Shown here in pieces: positions 26,798-34,746 of a DNA stretch of 64,000 bases (position 1 is the first letter of the stretch; every line of letters begins with the position of its first letter). This DNA comes from CAVRRZ01 sp963723745 (GTDB taxonomy: Bacteria; Actinomycetota; Actinomycetes; Mycobacteriales; Geodermatophilaceae), in the NCBI GenBank assembly GCA_963723745.1, contig CAVRRZ010000006.1:186001-250000 (forward strand). The letters run 5' to 3'. Both the position numbers and the translations under genes were made by a program. The notes beneath the pieces are model-generated. The model did no database searches, was not told the DNA's origin, and saw only the letters and a list, made by a program, of their open reading frames with translations.

Positions 26798-26826
26798 TTG
26801 TCACAGGATCATCACGGCCGTACGGT
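26798..26826 (+). promoter_or_regulatory. Sigma-A-type promoter of the riboswitch leader
   Basis: TTGTCA at 26798-26803 and TACGGT at 26821-26826 are separated by 17 bp. Transcription would start near 26833, giving a leader of about 240 nt before the NlpC/P60 start at 27073. Confidence 0.6.
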
Positions 26827-26878
26827 GGTCGCCGTTCGGCCGGGTGGTCGTCACTCACACGCAGTGACCTCGACCGGA

Positions 26879-27056
26879 CACCGCCGAATCGCCCGAGGGC
26901 ACCGCACGCAGGGTGGCCGACGGCGAACCGGGGACCCACCGCAGCACTGGGGTGAGTTCCCCCGCCTCCCGGCTCGTCCGCGGCAGGCAGGGGATAGGGC
27001 GCGTCTTCCCAGCCCGAACCCGTCAGCTAACTCGGTAGGCGGTTGCAGAGGAAGAA
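26879..27056 (+). promoter_or_regulatory. c-di-AMP riboswitch (ydaO/yuaA class)
   Basis: The leader holds the hallmark elements of the ydaO class. Near 26886 is CCGAATC with GAGGGCACC. At 26928-26962 are ACCGGGGACCCA and GGGGTGAGTTCCCC. At 27014-27045 is CCCGAACCCGTCAGCTAACT followed by CGGTAGGCGG. The 5' ACCGCC (26880-26885) can pair with GGCGGT (27038-27043) to close P1. In this class ligand binding usually turns expression off. The Shine-Dalgarno region (about 27050-27064) lies just after P1, so control of translation or of early termination is possible. The gene downstream is a cell-wall hydrolase, a known target type in actinobacteria. Confidence 0.88.
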
Positions 27057-27072
27057 TGGAGAGCCGCCAAAC

Positions 27073-28146
27073 GTGGCGACCCCGCAGTCCGTACTGAACC
27101 CTGCCCTCGGGCAGGCGGCACCGCTTCCGTCCACCCGCTCGTCCCGCCTCCGCCGGCTCCGCGCCGGCCTCCTGCTCGGCACGTCCGCCACGCTGACGAT
27201 CGGCCTCCTGCCCGGCACCGCCGCGGCCGATCCGGACGACGCATCGACCTCCGCCGAGGCCGCCCGGCTCGTCGCCGAGGCCAGCCACGAGCTCGAGGTG
27301 GTCACCGAGAAGTTCAACGAGGCCCGTGAGCTGCTCGAGCAGCAGCAGGCCGAGGCCGACGCCGCCGAGAAGACCGCCGCGAAGGCGGCGGAGCAGCTCG
27401 GTGCCCTCGACGGGCAGATCCGCGAGATCGCCCGCTCCGCCTACACCGGCGAGGGGTACTCGACCTTCGACCTGATGATGAGCAGCGACTCGGCCGAGGA
27501 CTTCGTCGCGTCACTGGGCACGCTCGACGCGATCGCCGGTCACACCAACGACCTCGTGGGCGAGGTCGCCGCTGCCGCCGACGAGGCGGAGAGCGCGCAG
27601 GCGCAGGCGCAGGCCGAGGTCGACGAGGCCCGCCAGGCAGTGGAGCGGATCGAGTCGCAGCAGGCCGACCTCGAGGCGCGGATCGCCGAATTCCAGGAGC
27701 AGTACGAGGCACTCAGCGCCGATGAGCAGCAGCAGGTCGACCGGGCCCACGGCGGCCAGGTCGTCGCCACGCCGTCGGCCGCGCCCGCGCCCAGCGGCGC
27801 CGCCCAGGTCGCGGTGGACACCGCCATGGCCCAGATCGGCGACCCGTACGTGTGGGCCGCCGCCGGTCCGGACGCCTTCGACTGCTCCGGGCTGACCCAG
27901 TACGCCTACGCCGCGGCCGGCGTGAGCCTGCCGCACTCGAGCAGCATGCAGTCGCAGATGGGCACCCCGGTGTCCCGCAGTGAACTGCAGCCCGGCGACC
28001 TGGTGTTCTTCTACAGCCCGGTCAGCCACGTCGGCATGTACATCGGCAACGGCCAGATGGTGCACGCGTCGACCTCGGGCACGCCGGTGCAGGTGGCCAG
28101 CCTGGACTCGTTCCCGAGCTACAACAGCGCCCGCCGCGTCGTCTGA
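27073..28146 (+). CDS. Secreted NlpC/P60 peptidoglycan endopeptidase with coiled coil
   Basis: A 357-residue exported hydrolase. Signal peptide (LRAGLLLGTSATLTIGLLPGTAAADP); a long helical coiled-coil domain (about residues 55-230) with the conserved motif IARSAYTGEGYSTFDLMMSS; then NlpC/P60 with FDCSGLTQYAY (Cys271), SHVGMYIGNGQMVHAST (His) and a third polar residue downstream, cutting D-iGlu-mDAP-type stem peptides in this family (RipA/Rv2190c type). I chose GTG 27073 because GGAG lies 12 nt upstream. Expression should be controlled by the c-di-AMP riboswitch in its leader. Its stop lies within an 83-bp tandem repeat. Confidence 0.93.
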   Translation: MATPQSVLNPALGQAAPLPSTRSSRLRRLRAGLLLGTSATLTIGLLPGTAAADPDDASTSAEAARLVAEASHELEVVTEKFNEARELLEQQQAEADAAEKTAAKAAEQLGALDGQIREIARSAYTGEGYSTFDLMMSSDSAEDFVASLGTLDAIAGHTNDLVGEVAAAADEAESAQAQAQAEVDEARQAVERIESQQADLEARIAEFQEQYEALSADEQQQVDRAHGGQVVATPSAAPAPSGAAQVAVDTAMAQIGDPYVWAAAGPDAFDCSGLTQYAYAAAGVSLPHSSSMQSQMGTPVSRSELQPGDLVFFYSPVSHVGMYIGNGQMVHASTSGTPVQVASLDSFPSYNSARRVV

Positions 28147-28303
28147 CGACGGCCGCGGGAGCATCGCAGGGAGCTCTGCGAGCGAGGAGCGGACCGCGGC
28201 GCGGAGTCGGACCAGTGGGCGTCGTCTGACGACGGCCGCGGGAGCATCGCAGGGAGCTCTGCGAGCGAGGAGCGGACCGCGGCGCGGAGTCGGACCAGTG
28301 GGT
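28138..28303. repeat. 83-bp direct tandem repeat, two copies
   Basis: Copies at 28138-28220 and 28221-28303 match at 82 of 83 positions, differing only at the last base. A third copy begins (GTCGTCCGAGGAC at 28304) and decays at once. The first copy contains the stop codon of the NlpC/P60 gene, so the duplication begins inside the coding region. The unit holds a small hairpin (CGCAG ... CTGCG). The remaining bases to 28414 hold only the next promoter. Confidence 0.9.
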
Positions 28304-28414
28304 GTCGTCCGAGGACAGCGAGCCGAATCGAGGGCCGGTGGTCTTCCCCGACGGGGGGCCAGCGGCCCTCGTCGTCCGGAGGCGCCCGGCGACCCCCCGC
28401 CTAGGATCGGTGGG

Positions 28415-29689
28415 GTGAGCGGGGCGATCGGGGGACGGGCTCGCCGCCCGCTCCTCGTCGCGGCGGTGCTCGGTGCCGCGCTCGTTGCCGTCCTCGTCGC
28501 CGTGCCCCCGTGGGGGGCCGGTCCGGACGGCGCCACAGCCGTCGACCCGGCCACGGTCGTGCCGGCCGAGCGCCTGTCGCTGGCGGAGTCCCTGGCCGCG
28601 ACGCTGCGCCCGGCCTCGCTGGCTGCGACGGTGCTGAGCCTGGCGGTGGCCGCCGTCCTGGGACTCACGCCACTCGGCGCACGCCTGGTCCGTGCGGTCG
28701 CCCGCCCGCTCGGGGGCGGATGGGTGTGGCAGGTCCTGATGGGGGTCGCGGCGCTCGCCGTGGTCGGACGGGTGGTCACCCTGCCGCTGGCCGCGTACGC
28801 CGAGGTGGTGCGGCACCGGTACGGGCTGTCGACGCGCAGCTGGCCGCTGTGGGCCCGCGACGTGGCCGTCTCGACCGCGATCGACGCCGTCATGACCGGT
28901 ATCGCACTGCTCGGCCTGGTCTGGCTCGCGCGCCGGGCACCCCGCACCTGGTGGGCGTGGGCGTCCGCCGGGGCGGCGGGGCTCGTGGTCGCCGGGTCGT
29001 TCCTGTGGCCGGTCGTCATCGAGCCGGCCTTCAACCGGTTCGAGCCGCTGCCCGCGGGCGAACTGCGCAGCGACCTGCTCGAGATGGCCGAGCGCAACGG
29101 CACCCCGGTCGAGGACGTGCTCGTCTCCGACGCCTCCCGTCGCACCACGGCCCTCAACGCCTACGTCTCGGGCTTCGGGTCCACCCGGCGGATCGTCGTG
29201 TACGACACGACCCTCGAGCGGCTGCCGGACGAGGAGATCGCCTCGATCGTCGCGCACGAACTCGGGCACGTGTCCGCCGACGACGTCCTGACCGGCACGC
29301 TGGTCGGTGCCCTCGGCTCGGCATCCGCCGTTGCACTGCTCGGCTGGCTGCTGTCGTGGCCGCCGCTGCTCCGCCGCGCGGGAGCCGACGGCGCGCGCGA
29401 CCCGCGCGTCGTGCCGTTGGTGCTGCTGCTCGCCGCCCTCGGCACGCTGGTCGGCACGCCGGTCCAGAACGCGGTCTCGCGGGCCGTCGAGACCCGCGCG
29501 GACGTCGCGGCACTCGAGCTCACCGACGATCCGGAGGCCTTCATCCAGATGCAGCGGCGCCTGGCCGCCACCAACCTGTCCGACCCGACCCCACCCGCGG
29601 CGTGGCACTGGTTCTACGGCTCCCATCCCACCGCCCCGCAGCGGATCGGGCTGGCCGAGGCGTGGGCGCGGACGGCCGGGAAACCGTGA
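28415..29689 (+). CDS. M48 (Ste24/CAAX-type) zinc metallopeptidase
   Basis: A 424-residue integral membrane protease. Five or so hydrophobic segments precede the zinc motif HELGHVSADDVLTG (His-Glu-x-x-His), and the third ligand Glu follows in ETRADVAALEL. The N-terminal region RYGLSTRSWPLWARD is the peptidase_M48_N signature of Ste24-like proteins. TAGGAT at 28402-28407 is 7 nt from GTG 28415, indicating a leaderless start. Its stop overlaps the next gene's start (GTGA). Bacterial substrates of this clade are unknown; membrane protein quality control is plausible. Confidence 0.88.
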   Translation: MSGAIGGRARRPLLVAAVLGAALVAVLVAVPPWGAGPDGATAVDPATVVPAERLSLAESLAATLRPASLAATVLSLAVAAVLGLTPLGARLVRAVARPLGGGWVWQVLMGVAALAVVGRVVTLPLAAYAEVVRHRYGLSTRSWPLWARDVAVSTAIDAVMTGIALLGLVWLARRAPRTWWAWASAGAAGLVVAGSFLWPVVIEPAFNRFEPLPAGELRSDLLEMAERNGTPVEDVLVSDASRRTTALNAYVSGFGSTRRIVVYDTTLERLPDEEIASIVAHELGHVSADDVLTGTLVGALGSASAVALLGWLLSWPPLLRRAGADGARDPRVVPLVLLLAALGTLVGTPVQNAVSRAVETRADVAALELTDDPEAFIQMQRRLAATNLSDPTPPAAWHWFYGSHPTAPQRIGLAEAWARTAGKP

Positions 29690-30810
29690 GCGGCCGGACG
29701 CTGGTCGTGACCAACGACTTCCCACCACGACAGGGCGGCATCCAGACCTTCGTCGCGGCGCTGCTCGCGCGGCGGCCGGCCGACTCGCTGGTCGTGCTCG
29801 CCTCGGATTCCCCGGGCTCCGCCGAGCACGATGCCGGCCTGCCCTATCCGGTGGTCCGCCGGCCGACCGGCATGCTGCTGCCCACGCGCGCCACGGCCCG
29901 GGCAGCGGTCGACCTCGCCCAGCGGTTCGGCTGCGACACCGCCTTCTACGGCGCCGCCGCCCCGCTGGGGCTGCTCGCCCCCGCACTCCGGGCGGCGGGG
30001 GTGCGGCACCAGGTGGGCGCCACGCACGGGCACGAGACCGGCTGGGTGGCCCTACCGGGTTCACGTCAGCTGATGCGCCGGATCGCCTCGGGGCTCGACG
30101 TGGTCACCTACATCAGCGAGTACACCCACCGGCGGCTGGCGCCCGCGCTGGCCGACCGGACCCGCATGGCCCGCCTGTCCCCGGGCGTGGACGTCGACCT
30201 GTTCACGCCGTCGGCCGACGGGGCCGAGGTGCGCCGGCGGCACGGGCTCGGGACCGGTCCCGTGGTCGTCTGCGTCTCACGGCTGGTGGCGCGCAAAGGC
30301 CAGGACGTGCTCGTCGAGGGCTGGCCGCAGGTGCTGGCCCGGCATCCGGGGGCGCGGCTGCTGTTCGTCGGTGGTGGGCCGCTGGAGGCACAATTGCGCC
30401 GGGCGATCAGCGCCCGGGGACTGACCGGTTCCGTCGTCCTGACCGGACCGGTGGCGTCCGCGGAGCTGCCGGCCCACTACGCCGCCGGTGACGTGTTCGC
30501 GATGCCGTGCCGGACCCGCCGGGCCGGGCTGGACGTCGAGGGCCTCGGCATGGTGTTCCTCGAGGCCGCGGCCTGTGGCCGCCCGGTGGTCGCCGGAACC
30601 TCCGGCGGCGCGCCGGAGGCCGTGGACGACGGCGTGACCGGCCACGTGGTCGACCCCGAGGACCCGACGGCCGTGGCCGCCGCCATCAGCGGCCTGCTCG
30701 ACGATCCCGCGGGGGCGCGCGCCATGGGGGCGGCGGGCCGGGAGTGGGTGGAGCGGGAGTGGTCGTGGACCAGCATCGCGAGGACCTTCGCCGACCTGCT
30801 CGAGTCCTGA
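29686..30810 (+). CDS. pimB: GT4 mannosyltransferase, PimB'-like
   Basis: A 374-residue GT-B glycosyltransferase. N-terminal NDFPPRQGGIQTFVAALLAR (acceptor/phosphate-binding loop), then SRLVARKGQDVLVEGWP and the E-x7-E motif EGLGMVFLEAAACGRPVVAG that binds the nucleotide sugar. Closest in kind and position to Rv2188c (PimB'), which adds the second mannose to phosphatidylinositol mannosides with GDP-Man on the cytosolic face. Coupled by a 4-bp overlap to the M48 gene. Transcription ends at the hairpin 30816-30853. Confidence 0.88.
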   Translation: MSGRTLVVTNDFPPRQGGIQTFVAALLARRPADSLVVLASDSPGSAEHDAGLPYPVVRRPTGMLLPTRATARAAVDLAQRFGCDTAFYGAAAPLGLLAPALRAAGVRHQVGATHGHETGWVALPGSRQLMRRIASGLDVVTYISEYTHRRLAPALADRTRMARLSPGVDVDLFTPSADGAEVRRRHGLGTGPVVVCVSRLVARKGQDVLVEGWPQVLARHPGARLLFVGGGPLEAQLRRAISARGLTGSVVLTGPVASAELPAHYAAGDVFAMPCRTRRAGLDVEGLGMVFLEAAACGRPVVAGTSGGAPEAVDDGVTGHVVDPEDPTAVAAAISGLLDDPAGARAMGAAGREWVEREWSWTSIARTFADLLES

Positions 30811-30815
30811 GAAGT

Positions 30816-30853
30816 CCGCTGCCCCCGCCCGGGCGTGCGGGCGGGGGCAGCGG
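30816..30853. terminator. Bidirectional terminator between pimB and fadD
   Basis: A perfect 16-bp GC-rich stem (30816-30831 with 30838-30853) with a 6-nt loop, 6 nt after the pimB stop and 10 nt before the fadD stop on the other strand. Confidence 0.85.
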
Positions 30854-30862
30854 GGAGCTCGC

Positions 30863-32674
30863 TCAGCGGCTGTAGAGCGCCTCGACCTCGTTCTCGTGCT
30901 CCTTGAGGACGGCGGCGCGCTTGAGCTTGAGGCTCGGGGTGAGCATCCCGTTGTCCTCGGTGAAGTCGCCGGCGAGGATCGTGAACTTCTTGACCGCCTC
31001 GGCCTGCGAGACCGCCTTGTTGGCCTCCTTGACCGCCGAGTCGATCTCGGCCAGCACGTCGGGGTCCTCGCGCAGCTGCTCGACCGTGGCGTCGGCCGGC
31101 TTCCCGCGCGACTCGATCCACATCGGCAGCGCCTCGGTGTCGAGGGTGATCAGCGCCGCGATGAACGGCCGCTGGTCCCCGACGACGATGCACTGGCTGA
31201 CCAGCCGGTGCGCGCGGATGCGGTCCTCCAGCACAGCCGGGGCGACGTTCTTGCCACCGGCGGTCACCAGGATCTCCTTCTTGCGCCCGGTGATCTTGAG
31301 GAAGCCGTCGGCGTCGAGCGTCCCGATGTCGCCGGAGTGGAACCACCCGTCGGCGTCGATGGCCTCCTTGGTGGCCTCCTCGTTCTTCCAGTAGCCACGC
31401 ATCACGATGCCGCCCCGGATGAGGATCTCGCCCTCGTCGGGGCCCGGACCGTCGTCGGCGATGGCGATGGAGACGCCCGGCAGCGGACGACCGACGGTGC
31501 CGATGCGGAAGCCGGCGTCGTGGTTGACCGAGGCGGCGGCGGTCGTCTCGGTGAGGCCGTAGCCCTCGTAGACGGTCACGCCGATGCCGCGGAAGAAGTG
31601 GCCCAGCCGCTCGCCGAGCGGGGCGCCACCGGAGATGGCTCCCAGGCACCGGCCGCCCAGGGCGGCGCGGAGCTTGCCGTAGACGAGCTTGTCGAACAGG
31701 GCGTGCTGCGCCTTGAGCGCGAATCCGGCGCCGCCGGTGTCCTGGGCGCGCGACCAGTCGATGGCCACCTGTGCGGCCTTGTCGAAGATCTTGCCCTTGC
31801 CGTCGGCTTCTGCCTTGGCCTTGGCGCCGTTGTAGACCTTCTCGAAGACCCGCGGCACGGCCAGGACGAAGGTCGGCTTGAACTCGCCGAGGTCCTCGAC
31901 CAGGTTCGTGATGTCGGGGGTGTGACCGATGACCGTGCGGGTCTTGACGGCACCGACCTGGATGACGCGGGCCAGCACGTGCGCGAGCGGGATGAACAGC
32001 AGGATCGAGCCGTCGACGTTCATGAACCGGCCCAGCAGGTTCATCCCGTTGCCGACCTCGAAGAGGAAGTTGCGGTGGGTGAGCTCGCAGCCCTTGGGTC
32101 GGCCGGTCGTCCCGCTGGTGTAGATGAGCGTGGCGAGGCTGTCGGCGTCGAGCGTCGCGCGCCGCGCCTCGAGCTCGCTGTCGGGCACGTCCTTGCCGGC
32201 GGCCACGAGGGTGCCGACGCCGTCGTCGTCGAGCACGTACACCGGGCCGAGGCCCGGGGCCTGCTCGCGCACCGACTCCACGGCATCGGCGTGTTCGGCG
32301 CGCTCGACGATGATCGCCTTGGCGCCGGAGTCGGACAGGATCCAGGCGACCTGGTCGGCGCTGGAGGTCTCGTAGATGGGGACGACGACCGCGCCGGCGC
32401 GCCAGATGGCGTAGTCGCAGACGGTCCACTCGTAGCGGGTCTTGGCCTGCAGTGCGACCCGGTCGCCGGCCTGCACGCCCGCTGCGACCAGCCCCTTGGC
32501 GACGCCGTCGACCTCCTCGCCGAACTGCCGCCAGGTGACGTCGGTCCACTGCCCGTCGATCTGCCGGCGGAGGCCGACCTCGTCGCCGTGCTGGGCGACG
32601 TTCTCGGCCAGCATGTCGGGGACGGCCTCGTCCGGGCCGATCTCCGTGGTCGCGGGAACGCTGAACTCGCGCAC
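30863..32674 (-). CDS. fadD15: Long-chain fatty-acid-CoA ligase, FadD15-like
   Basis: A 603-residue adenylate-forming enzyme that activates fatty acids to acyl-CoA. The AMP/P-loop motif YTSGTTGRPKGCELTH, GYGLTETTAAAS, and the hinge region GDIGTLDADGFLKITGRKKE with the catalytic Lys in GGKNVAPAVLE are all intact. GTG 32674. Same place as Rv2187. It is divergent from the SRPBCC lipid-binding operon, which may be functionally linked, by inference. Confidence 0.93.
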   Translation of the reverse strand: MREFSVPATTEIGPDEAVPDMLAENVAQHGDEVGLRRQIDGQWTDVTWRQFGEEVDGVAKGLVAAGVQAGDRVALQAKTRYEWTVCDYAIWRAGAVVVPIYETSSADQVAWILSDSGAKAIIVERAEHADAVESVREQAPGLGPVYVLDDDGVGTLVAAGKDVPDSELEARRATLDADSLATLIYTSGTTGRPKGCELTHRNFLFEVGNGMNLLGRFMNVDGSILLFIPLAHVLARVIQVGAVKTRTVIGHTPDITNLVEDLGEFKPTFVLAVPRVFEKVYNGAKAKAEADGKGKIFDKAAQVAIDWSRAQDTGGAGFALKAQHALFDKLVYGKLRAALGGRCLGAISGGAPLGERLGHFFRGIGVTVYEGYGLTETTAAASVNHDAGFRIGTVGRPLPGVSIAIADDGPGPDEGEILIRGGIVMRGYWKNEEATKEAIDADGWFHSGDIGTLDADGFLKITGRKKEILVTAGGKNVAPAVLEDRIRAHRLVSQCIVVGDQRPFIAALITLDTEALPMWIESRGKPADATVEQLREDPDVLAEIDSAVKEANKAVSQAEAVKKFTILAGDFTEDNGMLTPSLKLKRAAVLKEHENEVEALYSR

Positions 32675-32748
32675 GCCTGGTCCCTTCTTCCCCGACCGGC
32701 CGGTGGCACCGTCGCCTACGGTCCCAGCCCAGGAACTCCGTACTGAAT

Positions 32749-32786
32749 CTAGCGGAACTTCCCGACCGTGCTACCCGCTAGTAGCA
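32749..32786. promoter_or_regulatory. Possible operator between fadD and the SRPBCC operon
   Basis: Two nested inverted repeats lie in the 165-bp divergent gap: CTAGCGG (32749-32755) with CCGCTAG (32775-32781), and TGCTAC (32769-32774) with GTAGCA (32781-32786). The site could bind a dimeric regulator, but arms are short and I cannot name one. Confidence 0.35.
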
Positions 32787-32839
32787 GAGGAACGGTCCGG
32801 CCGGGTCACGGCGGACGACCAGCGATTAGCCTGCCCACC

Positions 32840-33272
32840 ATGGCCGACCAGTCCACCCAGTCCATCGTCGTCGACGCGCCCGCCGGTGACGTCATGTCGG
32901 TCATCGCCGATTTCCCCTCCTATCCCCAGTGGGTCGCCGCGGCCAAGCAGGTCGAGGTGCTCGAGTCCGGCGAGGACGGCCGGGCCCGCCGCGTGCGCTT
33001 CGTGCTCGACGCCGGCTCGGTCAAGGACGACTACGTCCTGGCCTACACCTGGGACGGCGACCGGGCGGTGTCGTGGACGCTGGAGTCCAGGCCAGCTGAT
33101 GAAGCGGCAGGACGGGTCCTACACCCTGGCGGAGAGCGACGGCCGGACCGAGGTCACCTACCGGATCACCATCGACACCAAGATCCCGCTGCTCGGGATG
33201 ATGAAGCGCAAGGCGGAGAAGGTCATCCTCGACACCGCGCTCAAGGAGCTCAAGAAGCGCGTGGAGAGCTGA
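32840..33272 (+). CDS. SRPBCC (polyketide cyclase/START-like) protein, one-base insertion
   Basis: A START-like fold of about 143 residues (MADQSTQSIVVDAPAGDVMSV ... FPSYPQWVAAAKQVEVLE) that binds hydrophobic ligands. The frame breaks near 33092 by one extra base after WTLES and resumes GQLMKRQDGSYTLAESDGRTEV through LKELKKRVES at 33272. Homologue of Rv2185c. TAGCCT at 32827-32832 is 7 nt from the ATG, so leaderless. First gene of a four-gene operon that continues with an ArsA-like ATPase 8 nt later. Confidence 0.87.
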
Positions 33273-33280
33273 TCGTCCCG

Positions 33281-34429
33281 GTGCGCACCCTGCTAGTGAC
33301 CGGCCCCGGAGGGGCCGGGACGTCGACGACGGCCGCCGCCGCCGCGGTCCGCTCCGCGCGGGCCGGGCGGCGGACGGTGCTGCTCACGCGGCAGCAGCCT
33401 GCGTCGTCCGGGCCGGTGGGCGTGCCGGGCCTCTCCGTCGCAGTGGTGGACCCCCAGGCCGGTGTCGAGGCGTTCTGGGCCGCCCACTCCGGCGCGCTCG
33501 GGGCCGCGCTGCCGCTGCTCGACCTGCCGCCGGCGTCGTCCGTGGTCCCGGTTCCCGGTGCCGCCGAGCTCGCGGTCCTGGCCGCGCTCGGCAGCGCCGA
33601 CGCCGACCTGGTGGTCCTCGACGCGGGCCCGCTGGAGGCGGCGGTGGCGCTCCTGGGTCTGCCCGCGGCACTGCACTGGTGGCTGGGGCAGCTGCTGCCG
33701 GCCCGCCTACGGGCGATGGCCGCGTTCGGCAGTGCCCTCGGCGGATCGCCGGGCGTGGTCGCGCACGCGGCTCTGGCCGCCGTCCCGACGCTGGAGCGGC
33801 TGCTGGCCGGAAGCCCGCTCGCGGACCCCGGCAGCCTCGACGTGATCCTCACCGCCGTACCGCGGCGGGGAACCGCCGCAGGCCTCCGGACGACGACCAC
33901 CGCGCTCGCCCTGCACGGCCTACGTCCCGCCGCCGTACTCGCGCGGGTGCTGCCGTCCGGTGCGGGCCCGTGGTGGGAGGTCCGCGCGGCCGAGCAGACC
34001 GCCGAGCTGGCCGAACTCGCCGCGTTCGCCCCGCTGGTCCGGGTCGCGGAGGCCGCGGTGCTACCCGACGACGCCGACGGGCTCGCCGGGCTGCTGCCCG
34101 ACGGGCTCCCCGGTGTGGACGCCGATCCGCCGGCCGCCCTGCCTCGGCCGCTGCCCCAGCGGACCGACGCCGGCTGGGACCTCACCGTGCCGCTGCCCTT
34201 CGCCGAGAGCGGCGGCGTCGAGCTGACCCGGTTCGGTGACGACCTCGCGCTCACCGTCGCCGGGGCCCGGCGCGCGCTGCGCCTGGACCCGCTGCTGCGC
34301 CGGTGCACCGTGACCGGCGGCCGGCTGGCGGCGCCGGGCACCGCGGACGCGCGACTGGTCGTGAGTTTCGAGCCCGATCCGCAGCAGTGGCCGGCCGACC
34401 TGCTGGCCGCTCACGGGAGAGCGCGATGA
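33281..34429 (+). CDS. ArsA/GET3-like ATPase with degenerate P-loop
   Basis: A 382-residue protein of the ArsA family (Rv2184c type). The N-terminus VRTLLVTGPGGAGTSTTAAAAA keeps the glycine pattern of the deviant Walker A, but both expected lysines are replaced (Pro and Thr). A switch-like DAGPLEAAVALLGLP lies near residue 110, and a C-terminal all-beta domain (GWDLTVPLPFAE ... RLVVSFEP) resembles the alpha-crystallin-like end of such proteins. ATP hydrolysis is therefore doubtful. No membrane segment. Coupled to the next gene by ATGA. Confidence 0.78.
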   Translation: MRTLLVTGPGGAGTSTTAAAAAVRSARAGRRTVLLTRQQPASSGPVGVPGLSVAVVDPQAGVEAFWAAHSGALGAALPLLDLPPASSVVPVPGAAELAVLAALGSADADLVVLDAGPLEAAVALLGLPAALHWWLGQLLPARLRAMAAFGSALGGSPGVVAHAALAAVPTLERLLAGSPLADPGSLDVILTAVPRRGTAAGLRTTTTALALHGLRPAAVLARVLPSGAGPWWEVRAAEQTAELAELAAFAPLVRVAEAAVLPDDADGLAGLLPDGLPGVDADPPAALPRPLPQRTDAGWDLTVPLPFAESGGVELTRFGDDLALTVAGARRALRLDPLLRRCTVTGGRLAAPGTADARLVVSFEPDPQQWPADLLAAHGRAR

Positions 34430-34746
34430 ACGGCGACTGGGTCGAGCAGGCCCGCCGGCTGGTGGAGTCGTTCGGCGGCCTCACCGGGCACCCGCCACCG
34501 ACCGAGGCCGCGCACGACGCAACAGAGTGCCGCTGGTGCCCGCTGTGCCAGGCCCTGGCCGTGCTGCGCGGGGAGCGGCCGGAGGTCACCGCCGCGCTCG
34601 CCGATGTCCTGACCGCCACCGCGGACGCCCTGCGCGCGTTCGCCGCCGCGCCGGAGGGCACCCCGTCGTCCGAGGCTCCGGCCGGCCGGCCCGGGCCCCC
34701 GGTGGGGGACCCGCCGCCCGTCGTCCAGCGGATCGAGATCGCGTGA
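34426..34746 (+). CDS. Small CxxC protein of the Rv2183c type
   Basis: A 106-residue protein. The first 40 residues are helical and acidic (NGDWVEQARRLVESFGGLTG), followed by CRWCPLCQALAVLRGERPEV with two overlapping CxxC motifs that may hold zinc or a disulfide. The C-terminus is Pro/Gly-rich and probably unfolded. Overlaps both neighbours by 4 bp, so its level is tied to the ArsA-like ATPase and the ROK kinase. Function unknown. Confidence 0.72.
   Translation: MNGDWVEQARRLVESFGGLTGHPPPTEAAHDATECRWCPLCQALAVLRGERPEVTAALADVLTATADALRAFAAAPEGTPSSEAPAGRPGPPVGDPPPVVQRIEIA

Noticed and set aside
28138..28303. Insertion sequence or transposon end
   Set aside because: The repeat is direct and tandem with no transposase or terminal inverted repeats.
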